Source: CAYSGX01 sp964518215
Lineage (GTDB): Bacteria > Bacteroidota > Bacteroidia > Chitinophagales > CAIOSU01
Assembly: GCA_964518215.1 (NCBI GenBank)
Contig: CAZFFP010000001.1
Coordinates: 46,605-110,604 of the forward strand
DNA length: 64,000 bases
Direction of reading: 5' to 3'
Part shown: piece by piece, positions 26,393-34,267 of the stretch
How the letters are laid out: each line of letters opens with the position of its first letter
How positions within the stretch are numbered: position 1 is the stretch's first letter
Translations under genes and position numbers: made by a program
Notes under the pieces: generated by a model
What the model was told of the DNA's origin: nothing
Seen by the model: only the letters and a program-made list of their open reading frames with translations
Database searches by the model: none

Positions 26393-26818
26393 ATGAAACT
26401 AACCATCACCACCGAAGCAAAACAAACCATCATCAAAGATGCCGAGCAATCGTATCCGTATGAGTGCTGTGGTTTTTTATTCGGAAGTGAAGAAGGCGAA
26501 CTAAGAAATATCAGCATAGCCAAAGAAGTTTTGAATACCAAAGAAGAAAACAAAGAGCGCAGATTCGAAATTTCAGCAGTAGATTATATGAAAGCTGAAA
26601 GGTTTGCCGATGATAACAAACTGACTTTGTTAGGCGTGTATCATTCGCACCCCGACCATCCGGCAGTACCTTCGGAACATGATTTGAAACAAGCGCTTCC
26701 GTTTTTTTCTTATGTAATTGTTTCGGTAAAAAAAAGTAAAACCGATAATATACTTTCGTGGCGATTAAATGAAAAAGGAAAGTTTACAGAAGAAAAAATA
26801 CAAAATACATCAATCTGA
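26393..26818 (+). CDS. mec: JAMM/MPN+ metallopeptidase (Mec-like, M67)
   Basis: 141 aa. The zinc protease motif is complete: E24 (YECCG), H84-x-H86 and S94-xx-D97 in HSHPDHPAVPSEHD. In the CysO pathway this enzyme releases cysteine from the CysO-cysteine adduct, and related enzymes also trim residues after the carrier diglycine. It is 26 nt upstream of the carrier gene and 70 nt downstream of cysM. The cytosolic location fits. Confidence 0.93.
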   Translation: MKLTITTEAKQTIIKDAEQSYPYECCGFLFGSEEGELRNISIAKEVLNTKEENKERRFEISAVDYMKAERFADDNKLTLLGVYHSHPDHPAVPSEHDLKQALPFFSYVIVSVKKSKTDNILSWRLNEKGKFTEEKIQNTSI

Positions 26819-26844
26819 ATTCTAAAATCTAAAACCCAATAAAG

Positions 26845-27120
26845 ATGGCAAAAATCATTATCCCAACACCCCTCAGAAAATTCACCAACAACGAAGGAAA
26901 TTTTCATTCTGAAAAAAGCAATGTGAAAGAAGCCGTAGCCGAACTCACCGACAAATTCCCCGACCTGAAATACCATCTTTATGACAACGATGGTAATATT
27001 CGTTCATTTATCAAAGTATTTGTTGACGAAGACGATATCAAAGGCTTGGAAAATGAAAACACTGCTGTTGCAACCGATACTGTCATCAGCATTGTTCCTG
27101 CCATCGCGGGAGGACTTTAA
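26845..27120 (+). CDS. cysO: MoaD/ThiS-like sulfur carrier protein (CysO-like)
   Basis: 91 aa beta-grasp protein. IKVFVDEDDIKGLE and VISIVPAIAGG align well by eye with mycobacterial CysO. The C-terminus is GGL rather than GG, so one residue follows the diglycine that must be adenylated and thiocarboxylated. The JAMM peptidase next door could remove that Leu. It carries sulfur to CysM after activation by the MoeB-rhodanese protein encoded 92 nt downstream. Confidence 0.9.
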   Translation: MAKIIIPTPLRKFTNNEGNFHSEKSNVKEAVAELTDKFPDLKYHLYDNDGNIRSFIKVFVDEDDIKGLENENTAVATDTVISIVPAIAGGL

Positions 27121-27212
27121 TGCGATATTCGATATGCGACAACACTATCGAAAATCGATCATCGAAAAATCGAAAATCTATATTCTAACTTCTAAAATCT
27201 AACTTCTAAAAA

Positions 27213-28397
27213 ATGTCTTGGCAAAATGTAACCTTTTCTAAAGCCGAACTGGAGCGATACAGCAGGCACATTATTATTCCCGAATTCAATATTGAAGGAC
27301 AGAAAAAACTCAAAAACGCCAAAGTGCTGGTGATTGGCACCGGAGGTTTGGGCGCACCCTTGTTGCTTTATTTAACTGCGGCAGGCGTTGGCACTATTGG
27401 AATTGTTGACATGGATGTAGTGGACGACAGCAATCTGCAACGTCAGGTTTTGTTTACTGTAAACGATGTAGGAAAATCAAAAGTTGAAGTGGCTGCAGAG
27501 CGATTAAAATTGCTCAATCCGCACGTGAACTTCATTACTTACAACACGCAATTTCACTCCTCTAATGCTTTCGAAATTCTGAAAGATTATGATGTAGTGG
27601 CTGATGGAACCGATAATTTTCCTACCCGCTACTTAGTGAACGATGCGAGTGTGCTTTTAGGCAAAACCAATGTGTATGGCTCTATCTTCCGTTTCGATGG
27701 GCAGGTAACCGTGTTCAATTATCAATATGAAAATGGCGAACGCGGACCCAACTACCGCGACTTATATCCCGAGCCGCCTCCCCCGGGCTTGGTGCCCAGT
27801 TGTGCCGAAGGCGGAGTGTTGGGCGTGCTGCCCGGCATTGTGGGAAGTATGCAGGCAAGTGAAGTTATTAAAGTAATAACAGGTGTTGGTGAGCCTTTGA
27901 TAGGTCGTTTGTTTACTTACGATGCGTTGAATTTTGAAACCAGAATTTTGCGATTTAAAAAAGATAAGCACAATCCTATTTCGGGCGAAAACCCAACACT
28001 TACAGAACTCATAGATTACGAACAATTCTGCGGAATTGTAAAAGAACCCGCTCATTCAGAAACTCAAAAAATCAATAACGTGAAAGAAATATCTGTTCAG
28101 GAATTAAAAGAACTCATTGACTCCAATGCCGATTTTCAACTCATTGATGTGCGCGAAGATTACGAATACGAAATTGCCAACCTCAACGGAGAATTGATTC
28201 CTTTGGGAACAGTGATGCAAAACACAGACAAAATCAGCAAAGAAAAGCAGGTGGTAGTGCATTGCCGCAGCGGTAAGCGCAGTGCCGATGCCATTCGTGT
28301 GCTCGAAGAGCGTTTCGGATTCGACAATTTGTATAATCTGAAAGGCGGCATATTGGCTTATGCCGATGAGGTGGATGATACGCTGGCGAAGTATTAA
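27213..28397 (+). CDS. moeZ: E1-like adenylyltransferase/sulfurtransferase (MoeB-rhodanese, MoeZ-like)
   Basis: 394 aa. The N-terminal ThiF/MoeB domain has GTGGLGAP (42-49), DNFPTRY and the conserved C197 in PSCAEGG. The paired CXXC zinc motifs of E. coli MoeB are absent, as in MoeZ types. The C-terminal rhodanese domain (about 290-394) has the persulfide Cys C351 in HCRSGKRS. It should adenylate the carrier C-terminus and then thiocarboxylate it. MoaD or ThiS carriers elsewhere in the genome could also be clients. Confidence 0.94.
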   Translation: MSWQNVTFSKAELERYSRHIIIPEFNIEGQKKLKNAKVLVIGTGGLGAPLLLYLTAAGVGTIGIVDMDVVDDSNLQRQVLFTVNDVGKSKVEVAAERLKLLNPHVNFITYNTQFHSSNAFEILKDYDVVADGTDNFPTRYLVNDASVLLGKTNVYGSIFRFDGQVTVFNYQYENGERGPNYRDLYPEPPPPGLVPSCAEGGVLGVLPGIVGSMQASEVIKVITGVGEPLIGRLFTYDALNFETRILRFKKDKHNPISGENPTLTELIDYEQFCGIVKEPAHSETQKINNVKEISVQELKELIDSNADFQLIDVREDYEYEIANLNGELIPLGTVMQNTDKISKEKQVVVHCRSGKRSADAIRVLEERFGFDNLYNLKGGILAYADEVDDTLAKY

Positions 28398-28434
28398 TAG
28401 CAATCTTCATTAATTTTGGAGAAACCGTAACCTT

Positions 28435-28641
28435 ATGAGAAGAATTACCATTGATATTGATGAAGATAAATTGCCCTTCTTCGAGCAATTGATGAAACAA
28501 CTTCGGTTTGTGAAAATTGCAAATCAGGATTTTGATATTTCTGAATCTGACAAAAAAAAGGTTTTAAGCAGAATCAAAAAATCAAAGAGTGAGAATTTAG
28601 TGAAGTGGGAAGATGCAAAAAAGAAATTCACTCATAAGTAA
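28435..28641 (+). CDS. Putative antitoxin of a ParDE/RelBE-like module
   Basis: 68 aa, charged, with an N-terminal beta strand RRITIDIDED and a Lys-rich C-terminus. It ends 2 nt before a ParE/RelE-like toxin gene. The family was not recognised directly and the call rests on size, charge and position. It lies inside the sulfur amino-acid operon, 37 nt after moeZ. Confidence 0.75.
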   Translation: MRRITIDIDEDKLPFFEQLMKQLRFVKIANQDFDISESDKKKVLSRIKKSKSENLVKWEDAKKKFTHK

Positions 28642-28643
28642 TC

Positions 28644-28955
28644 ATGAAAAAATTTGAGGTTGTTTTGGAACCCGATGCAGTTCTTGATATACAAGATGCC
28701 ATTGATTACTACGACACAAAGGTTTCAGGATTGGGCGCAAAATTTTTAAATGAAATTGAAAGCTGCATTCAAACGCTTCAGAAAAATCCTTTCTTTCAAA
28801 TCAGATACGAAATGGTGCGGTGCTTGCCTGTTAGTCGTTTTCCTTTTATGCTCCATTACACAGTTGATGAACAATTGCAAATAGTAAATATCAGAGCAGT
28901 TATACATACTTCTCTGAATCCTGATGAATACTGGCTATTAGAGCGCGAAGATTAA
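28644..28955 (+). CDS. ParE/RelE-family toxin
   Basis: 103 aa. FEVVLEPDAVLDIQDAIDYYDTK, GLGAKFLNEIE, and the final R...FPFMLHYTVD...VRAVIHTSLNPDEYW follow the ParE/RelE superfamily pattern. Members block ribosomes or gyrase. It is 35 nt upstream of metX, so the pair has inserted between cysteine and methionine genes without an obvious terminator. Confidence 0.86.
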   Translation: MKKFEVVLEPDAVLDIQDAIDYYDTKVSGLGAKFLNEIESCIQTLQKNPFFQIRYEMVRCLPVSRFPFMLHYTVDEQLQIVNIRAVIHTSLNPDEYWLLERED

Positions 28956-28990
28956 AATAACACACCCATCTATATTGTCCGAAAAAAACA

Positions 28991-30004
28991 ATGCCCTTAC
29001 AAATCTTTCACCATAAAAAATCATTCGCGCTCGAATCCGGTAGCGCTTTGCCTCACATCGAAATAGCCTACCATACCTATGGCAATTTTGAAGCAGGCAA
29101 AAGCAAAGTGGTTTGGATATGCCATGCCCTCACTGCCAACAGCGATGCGGCAGATTGGTGGAAAGGATTAGTGGGCGAAAATGATTTTTTTAATCCTTCG
29201 GAATATTTTATTGTTTGCGCCAATGTGTTGGGCTCGTGCTATGGAACCACAGGTCCTTTGAGCATCAATACCGAAACAGGAAAATCTTACTTCAAAGAAT
29301 TTCCTTTCATCACCGTGCGAGATATGGTGCAGGCGCATATCTTGTTGCGAAAGCATTTGGGTGTAGAAAAAATTCATGTAGCTATCGGTGGTTCATTGGG
29401 CGGTCAACAAGTGTTGGAATGGGCAGTAACCGAACCCGATGTTTTTGAAAACATAGTGCCGATTGCTACCAACGCCCGCCATTCGCCTTGGGGCATTGCC
29501 TTCAACGAAGCGCAACGCATGGCAATCACCTCCGACATCACTTGGGGCGATGAAAGCGCACATGCTGCTTATGAAGGCTTGAAAGCAGCCCGCGCCATTG
29601 CTATGCTTTCTTATCGTCATTATAATACTTTTCAGCAAACACAATTAGAAGAAATTGATAAAGCCGATAATCTGAAAGCAAGCTCTTATCAGCAATATCA
29701 GGGCGAAAAATTGGCGAAGCGCTTCAACGCTTATTCTTATTACACTTTATCAAAAGCAATGGACAGTCATAATTTGGCAAGAGGAAGAAATAGGAGTGTT
29801 GAAGAAGTTTTAAAAACCATCAAAGCCAAAGCCTGTTGCATCGGATTGAACACCGATATTTTGTATCCGCCAGATGAGCAAAAATATTTGGAGCAATACA
29901 TTCTCAACGCTGAATACCACGAATTAGAAACTTTATTTGGGCACGATGGTTTCCTCTTGGAGTTCGAACAATTAAATAGAATTTTGCGTGAATTTTTGAA
30001 ATAG
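28991..30004 (+). CDS. metX: Homoserine O-acetyltransferase
   Basis: 337 aa alpha/beta hydrolase. The nucleophile is S135 (GGSLGGQQ), with D289 (LNTDILYPP) and H318 (FGHDGF). It acetylates or succinylates homoserine, the first step from homoserine to methionine. ANSDAADWWKGLVG and the family-typical RHSPWGIAFNEAQR are present. It comes just before homoserine dehydrogenase, and both lie downstream of the cysteine genes in one run. Confidence 0.95.
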   Translation: MPLQIFHHKKSFALESGSALPHIEIAYHTYGNFEAGKSKVVWICHALTANSDAADWWKGLVGENDFFNPSEYFIVCANVLGSCYGTTGPLSINTETGKSYFKEFPFITVRDMVQAHILLRKHLGVEKIHVAIGGSLGGQQVLEWAVTEPDVFENIVPIATNARHSPWGIAFNEAQRMAITSDITWGDESAHAAYEGLKAARAIAMLSYRHYNTFQQTQLEEIDKADNLKASSYQQYQGEKLAKRFNAYSYYTLSKAMDSHNLARGRNRSVEEVLKTIKAKACCIGLNTDILYPPDEQKYLEQYILNAEYHELETLFGHDGFLLEFEQLNRILREFLK

Positions 30005-30080
30005 ATAGGAGTAATGAGCATTGAGATGTTAGACAAAAATTATCTCACTACTCAATACTTAATTCTCAATACTAAAACCA

Positions 30081-31271
30081 ATGAACAAACATTTAAACTT
30101 AGGGCTTTTCGGATTTGGCTGTGTGGGACAGGGGCTTTACGATGTGTTGCAACAATCGCAAAGTTTCACTGCCGACATTAAGAAAATTGTGGTGAAGCAC
30201 CGCAACAAACCTCGCAAAATTGATATGAGTCATTTCGCTTTCGATAAAAAAGGCGTGTTGGGTCGAGACGATTTGAATGTAATAGTAGAATTGATAGACA
30301 ACTCGGAAGATGCATTGGAAATCGTTACCGAAGCCATGAACAAAAAATGGGACGTGGTAACTGCCAACAAAAAACTCATTGCCGAAAATTTCGAAATACT
30401 CTACAAACTGGCTCAGGAAAAAGATGTGGCGCTGTTGTATGAAGGTGCAGTGGCGGGCGGTATTCCCATTCTACGAAATCTGGAAGAATACTACGACAAT
30501 GAACTGCTCACTCGTGTGAGCGGCATCATTAACGGCAGTAGCAATTATATTCTCACCAAAATGGAAAAAGACAAAGCCGATTATAATGCAGTAGTAAAAC
30601 AAGCACAAGAATTAGGCTTTGCCGAAGCCGACCCTTGGTTAGATGTGGCAGGCTACGATGCTAAATTCAAATTAGTGATTCTGGTGGTTCATGCTTTCGG
30701 AATTATTCTCAAACCAGAACAGATTCTCAATTTGGGCATCAACAATATTTCCGATTTCGATATTCGATATTCAGGCGAAAAAGAAAAACGAATTAAACTG
30801 ATTGCTACTGCCTATAAGCATGGCGATAAACTGCGCGCTTATGTGCTGCCGCATTTTGTTTCTAAAGAAAACCCCTTGTATTTCATTTACAACGAAAACA
30901 ACGCGGTTGAAGTGGAAGGCGCATTCTCTGATAAACAATTGTTCACCGGCAAAGGCGCAGGTAGTTACCCTACGGGAAGCGCTGTATTATCAGACATTTC
31001 AGCGCTTTCATATCATTACCGATATGAGTTTAAAAAATTACAGAAAGCGCAAAAAAATAATGGCACACGCAAACTACAGTTAGATACCAATTTTGATTTA
31101 ACGGTTTACATTCGCTACAATGCTGAAGAAGAATTAACAACGCTCGATATTAAAGAAACCATCGAGCAATACATTTCTCCGAAAAACAAATACATCATTG
31201 CCCGTGTGAGTTTCGAATCTTTATTTAAACTCACGAATAGAGAGAATAATTTGTTTGTGTGTGTGGTGTAA
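30081..31271 (+). CDS. hom: Homoserine dehydrogenase
   Basis: 396 aa. The NAD(P) fold begins with LGLFGFGCVGQGL. The core includes VTANKKLIAE, GAVAGGIPILR, IINGSSNYIL and the catalytic AEADPWLDVAGYDAKFKL. It reduces aspartate semialdehyde to homoserine, the MetX substrate. No aspartokinase is fused. It is 76 nt after metX across a short AT-rich spacer. Confidence 0.95.
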   Translation: MNKHLNLGLFGFGCVGQGLYDVLQQSQSFTADIKKIVVKHRNKPRKIDMSHFAFDKKGVLGRDDLNVIVELIDNSEDALEIVTEAMNKKWDVVTANKKLIAENFEILYKLAQEKDVALLYEGAVAGGIPILRNLEEYYDNELLTRVSGIINGSSNYILTKMEKDKADYNAVVKQAQELGFAEADPWLDVAGYDAKFKLVILVVHAFGIILKPEQILNLGINNISDFDIRYSGEKEKRIKLIATAYKHGDKLRAYVLPHFVSKENPLYFIYNENNAVEVEGAFSDKQLFTGKGAGSYPTGSAVLSDISALSYHYRYEFKKLQKAQKNNGTRKLQLDTNFDLTVYIRYNAEEELTTLDIKETIEQYISPKNKYIIARVSFESLFKLTNRENNLFVCVV

Positions 31272-31292
31272 TGCTGTATATTTAGCAACAGT

Positions 31293-32087
31293 ATGAAATT
31301 TCATCGTCCGAAAATATTTTACATTACACTTGTTACAGCCATTGTTTCGTTAGGCTTATTTCTCACAGCAGTAGCATTCGGATGGTTTGGCGAACCCGAT
31401 GGCACTGCCGATGTTTTTTGCGAAGCTCCACACGATGGACTCATCAAACAACCTGCAAACACTTGGTCGAATTTAGGATTTATGTTTGCCGGATTGCTCA
31501 TTGCCTGGCAACTCGCGGTGGGCAAATTCAGCCATAAAAAAAACACGCTGACTCAAAGCGATTTTTTCGCTGTATTTTTTTCTTGTTTGGTGGTGTTGCT
31601 CGGTCCCGGCTCTATGGCAATGCATGCCACACAAACTTCCGTAGGCGGTTTTTTTGATATGATTTCTATGTATCTGGTGGCTTCGTTTATGATGGCTTTT
31701 GCGATTCAGAGATTTTATAAACTGCAACCATTTTATTTCACGGTTATTTTTTCAATTGTTTTGGTTACGTGCATTTTCGCACATTTTTCTGATGTGGAAT
31801 TTATTTTTCGTTTTTTGGGAAATACTGCTTTCGCATTTTACATCACGTTAGCTATTGTTTTTGAAATACTGAATGTTTTTGTGAGGAAAATGCAACATGA
31901 AAAAATCTGGGGATTTTTAGGTTTGTTTTTTCTTCTTTCTGCTTTCGGAATATGGAATGTTTCCATCACCGATGGCGCCTTCTGCAACCCCGATTCATTG
32001 GTGCAGGGGCACGCCATTTGGCATATACTCGATGCCGTGGCAGTGTATTGTTTGTTCAGGCATTATGTGTCTGAAAGCATTGAATAA
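31293..32087 (+). CDS. Ceramidase-like (CREST superfamily) integral membrane protein
   Basis: 264 aa with about seven membrane helices. FCEAPHDGLIKQPANTWSN, MAMHATQTSVGGFFDMISM and GHAIWHILDAV are the metal-site motifs of alkaline ceramidase-like hydrolases. Substrates in bacteria are unknown, though Bacteroidota often make sphingolipids. It starts 21 nt after hom, so it may be the last gene of the operon. Confidence 0.85.
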   Translation: MKFHRPKIFYITLVTAIVSLGLFLTAVAFGWFGEPDGTADVFCEAPHDGLIKQPANTWSNLGFMFAGLLIAWQLAVGKFSHKKNTLTQSDFFAVFFSCLVVLLGPGSMAMHATQTSVGGFFDMISMYLVASFMMAFAIQRFYKLQPFYFTVIFSIVLVTCIFAHFSDVEFIFRFLGNTAFAFYITLAIVFEILNVFVRKMQHEKIWGFLGLFFLLSAFGIWNVSITDGAFCNPDSLVQGHAIWHILDAVAVYCLFRHYVSESIE

Positions 32088-32183
32088 TTTCTCATTAAAG
32101 TCATTGTAAAATTGCTTTTTCATATTTTGATTTATTAAGTTTGACTAAGCACTTTTTATTTAACACCCATCAAAACCAACACC

Positions 32184-32780
32184 ATGAAAACTTTAAAGCA
32201 TTTGTTTTTGCTAAGCCTTTGCGCCACATTCGTTTTGTCTTCCTGCAAAAAAGATGATGATGATGACGATAGTTGCACTGACGGCAGTAGTAATTTCCCG
32301 ATTCTGAATGTGAATCGTTCTGTTACCTATGCTTTTCAATTATTGTTTTTTGATGATGATACTGTTACATATACGGTTGCGGAAAACATCGGTACAGGAA
32401 AAAGAAGAATCACCGTGAATATAAAAAACAACAATGAATCGGGATATTTCCCTACGCCACAATATTGGCAGGCATGTGGGAAAGATTTTTATGCCGGTCA
32501 AATTGCAGATTTATTACAAACTCATTGGTGGATTTCGCTCGATGCTAATGTTGGCGACACTTGGCAGCGCAATATCAATAACGTAACAGCCAGTTATCGT
32601 TTGTTTTCAAAAACCGAAACGGTAACCGTTCCTGCCGGAACTTTCACCAACTGTTTGAAATTTTCATACAACCAAGCCGGAACTTTTAATACCGATACCA
32701 TTTATTTTCATCCGACTGTGTCCATTGTAAAATATGATGGGTTTCTTATAGAATATCAACTGATTTCGAAGAACTTTTAA
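32184..32780 (+). CDS. Hypothetical lipoprotein
   Basis: 198 aa. The signal peptide ends in LSSCKK (Cys about residue 20), then an Asp stretch typical of exported Bacteroidota lipoproteins, which often favours surface display. The rest is predicted beta-rich (WISLDANVGDTW, TVPAGTFTNCLKF), and the latter motif is shared by many Bacteroidota lipoproteins of unknown role. It is followed by a strong terminator. Confidence 0.82.
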   Translation: MKTLKHLFLLSLCATFVLSSCKKDDDDDDSCTDGSSNFPILNVNRSVTYAFQLLFFDDDTVTYTVAENIGTGKRRITVNIKNNNESGYFPTPQYWQACGKDFYAGQIADLLQTHWWISLDANVGDTWQRNINNVTASYRLFSKTETVTVPAGTFTNCLKFSYNQAGTFNTDTIYFHPTVSIVKYDGFLIEYQLISKNF

Positions 32781-32791
32781 AACCTGATATA

Positions 32792-32827
32792 GGGATAGCG
32801 CCTTTAATTAAGCGCTATCCCATTTCT
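32792..32827 (+). terminator. Intrinsic terminator
   Basis: GGGATAGCGC (32792-32801) pairs with GCGCTATCCC (32812-32821), a perfect 10-bp stem with a 10-nt loop, followed by ATTTCTTCT. The T-run is weak. Confidence 0.75.
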
Positions 32828-32950
32828 TCTTTGTCCATCCCAATTTCCGAATTGTAATAAAATTGTCAGAACCGACAAAAAACCTTTATTTATCAACCTT
32901 TTGCTATTCCTTTGCAGCGCGAAAATTCTCAACAAACAGCACTTTTAATA

Positions 32951-34210
32951 ATGAATAGGAATTTTATACTGCCACTGCTTGGCTTCAGTTTCTTCTTTCA
33001 AAATTCTATTGCTCAAATCCCTGTTAATGATCAGGTGAGTATTGGTGCACAATATGTCAATCAATCATTTTACAGCTTCAGTTTTGGAGAAACCGCCAAC
33101 GAATCGAATCTCGGATGGGATTTGCAGTTTGGATTAGACCAGCGCTCTGCTGCGGTGCGCATTAACGATGCTAAGGACATCAAAGCTTTCGTTTTAGCCA
33201 ACCCGGATTCTGCTCATTGGAATAATATTGATACCACGGGAATGATTGAATTATATAATGATATTACCGATTGGGAGTTTGGCGCATTTAATAATTTCGG
33301 AACGAAAGAACATCCCGATTACGGCAATATGGTTTATGTAAACACCGGGCAATTGCGCGGTCATCGTGTTTTTGTGGTGAAACTGAACAATGGCGATTGG
33401 AAAAAAATATGGTTTCGCGTACTCGATTTTTATGTTTACACCATTATAGTCAGTGACCTTGACAACAGTAATGAGGTAACCATTACCTTAGACAAAGCCC
33501 TGTATGCCGGAAAAAGTTTTGTGTATTACGATTTGGAAAACATGGCTGTGGTTGACATTGAACCTGCCACCAGCGAATGGGATGTGGTTTTCAGAAGATA
33601 CCTTGCTACCGACACGCTGCCCATGCCCTACAACAAAGCTGTTGGGGTATTGATGAACTATAATGTAGAAGTAGCAAAAGCCGTAGGCGTTGATGTAGAT
33701 ATAGTTACAGAAACAGGCTTCACTTTTTCAAATAACATTCACACCATTGGTTACAATTGGAAAAAGTACGATTTAGGTCCATTTGGTACAGTGTGGGATA
33801 TAATTGATTCCACTGCTTTCTTTGTGAAAGACCAGTTTAACGACATTTGGAGATTAGTGTTTACGGGCTTTGGCGGCTTGGCAAATGGCAATATCAGTTT
33901 TACCAAAACCCAGATGAATAGTATTTCTGCTTCAGTCGGAGATAGGGTTAATACTTTTTTGGAAAACCTTTCAGTATATCCGAATCCTGCTCAGGCATCT
34001 GCAAATATTTTATTCAGTTCAAAGCAGAATACTGAAATCAACATTTCTGTTTTTGACATCAACGGCAGAGAAATTTTCAGCGAAAAATCTAATGTTTCTT
34101 CCGGGCTGAACAATTATTTACTTAATACCTCTGCGTTTGAAAGCGGGTTCTATTTTGTGAAAGTAAATAACGGAAAAGAAGCCTTACAGCAGAAATTATT
34201 GATTCTGTAG
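32951..34210 (+). CDS. HmuY-like secreted protein with T9SS sorting domain
   Basis: About 419 aa from the ATG at 32951. The frame is open from a TTG at 32912, but a signal peptide begins at 32951. The body matches the HmuY lipoprotein encoded downstream of the TonB receptor: NLGWDLQF versus NLAWDLAF, DIEPATSEWDVVFRRY versus KIEPPKNDWDLLFTRY, and IGYNWKKYDL versus IGYDWKTFDL. A T9SS sorting domain (VYPNPAQASANIL, GFYFVKV) replaces the lipid anchor. Haem or porphyrin scavenging is inferred from HmuY of Porphyromonas. It is followed at 57 nt by the receptor gene. Confidence 0.8.
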   Translation: MNRNFILPLLGFSFFFQNSIAQIPVNDQVSIGAQYVNQSFYSFSFGETANESNLGWDLQFGLDQRSAAVRINDAKDIKAFVLANPDSAHWNNIDTTGMIELYNDITDWEFGAFNNFGTKEHPDYGNMVYVNTGQLRGHRVFVVKLNNGDWKKIWFRVLDFYVYTIIVSDLDNSNEVTITLDKALYAGKSFVYYDLENMAVVDIEPATSEWDVVFRRYLATDTLPMPYNKAVGVLMNYNVEVAKAVGVDVDIVTETGFTFSNNIHTIGYNWKKYDLGPFGTVWDIIDSTAFFVKDQFNDIWRLVFTGFGGLANGNISFTKTQMNSISASVGDRVNTFLENLSVYPNPAQASANILFSSKQNTEINISVFDINGREIFSEKSNVSSGLNNYLLNTSAFESGFYFVKVNNGKEALQQKLLIL

Positions 34211-34267
34211 TAAGTCGTCATTGTTTTGGCGAATCTCACCGGTAAAGATTGTTTTAGGAGAGGCATT

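Noticed and set aside
28104..28500. Minus-strand frames opposite the rhodanese domain
   Set aside because: Shadows of the moeZ gene; no family features.
28956..30080. SAM or other methionine-related riboswitch ahead of metX or hom
   Set aside because: The gaps are 35 and 76 nt, too short for a SAM riboswitch, and no conserved core was seen.
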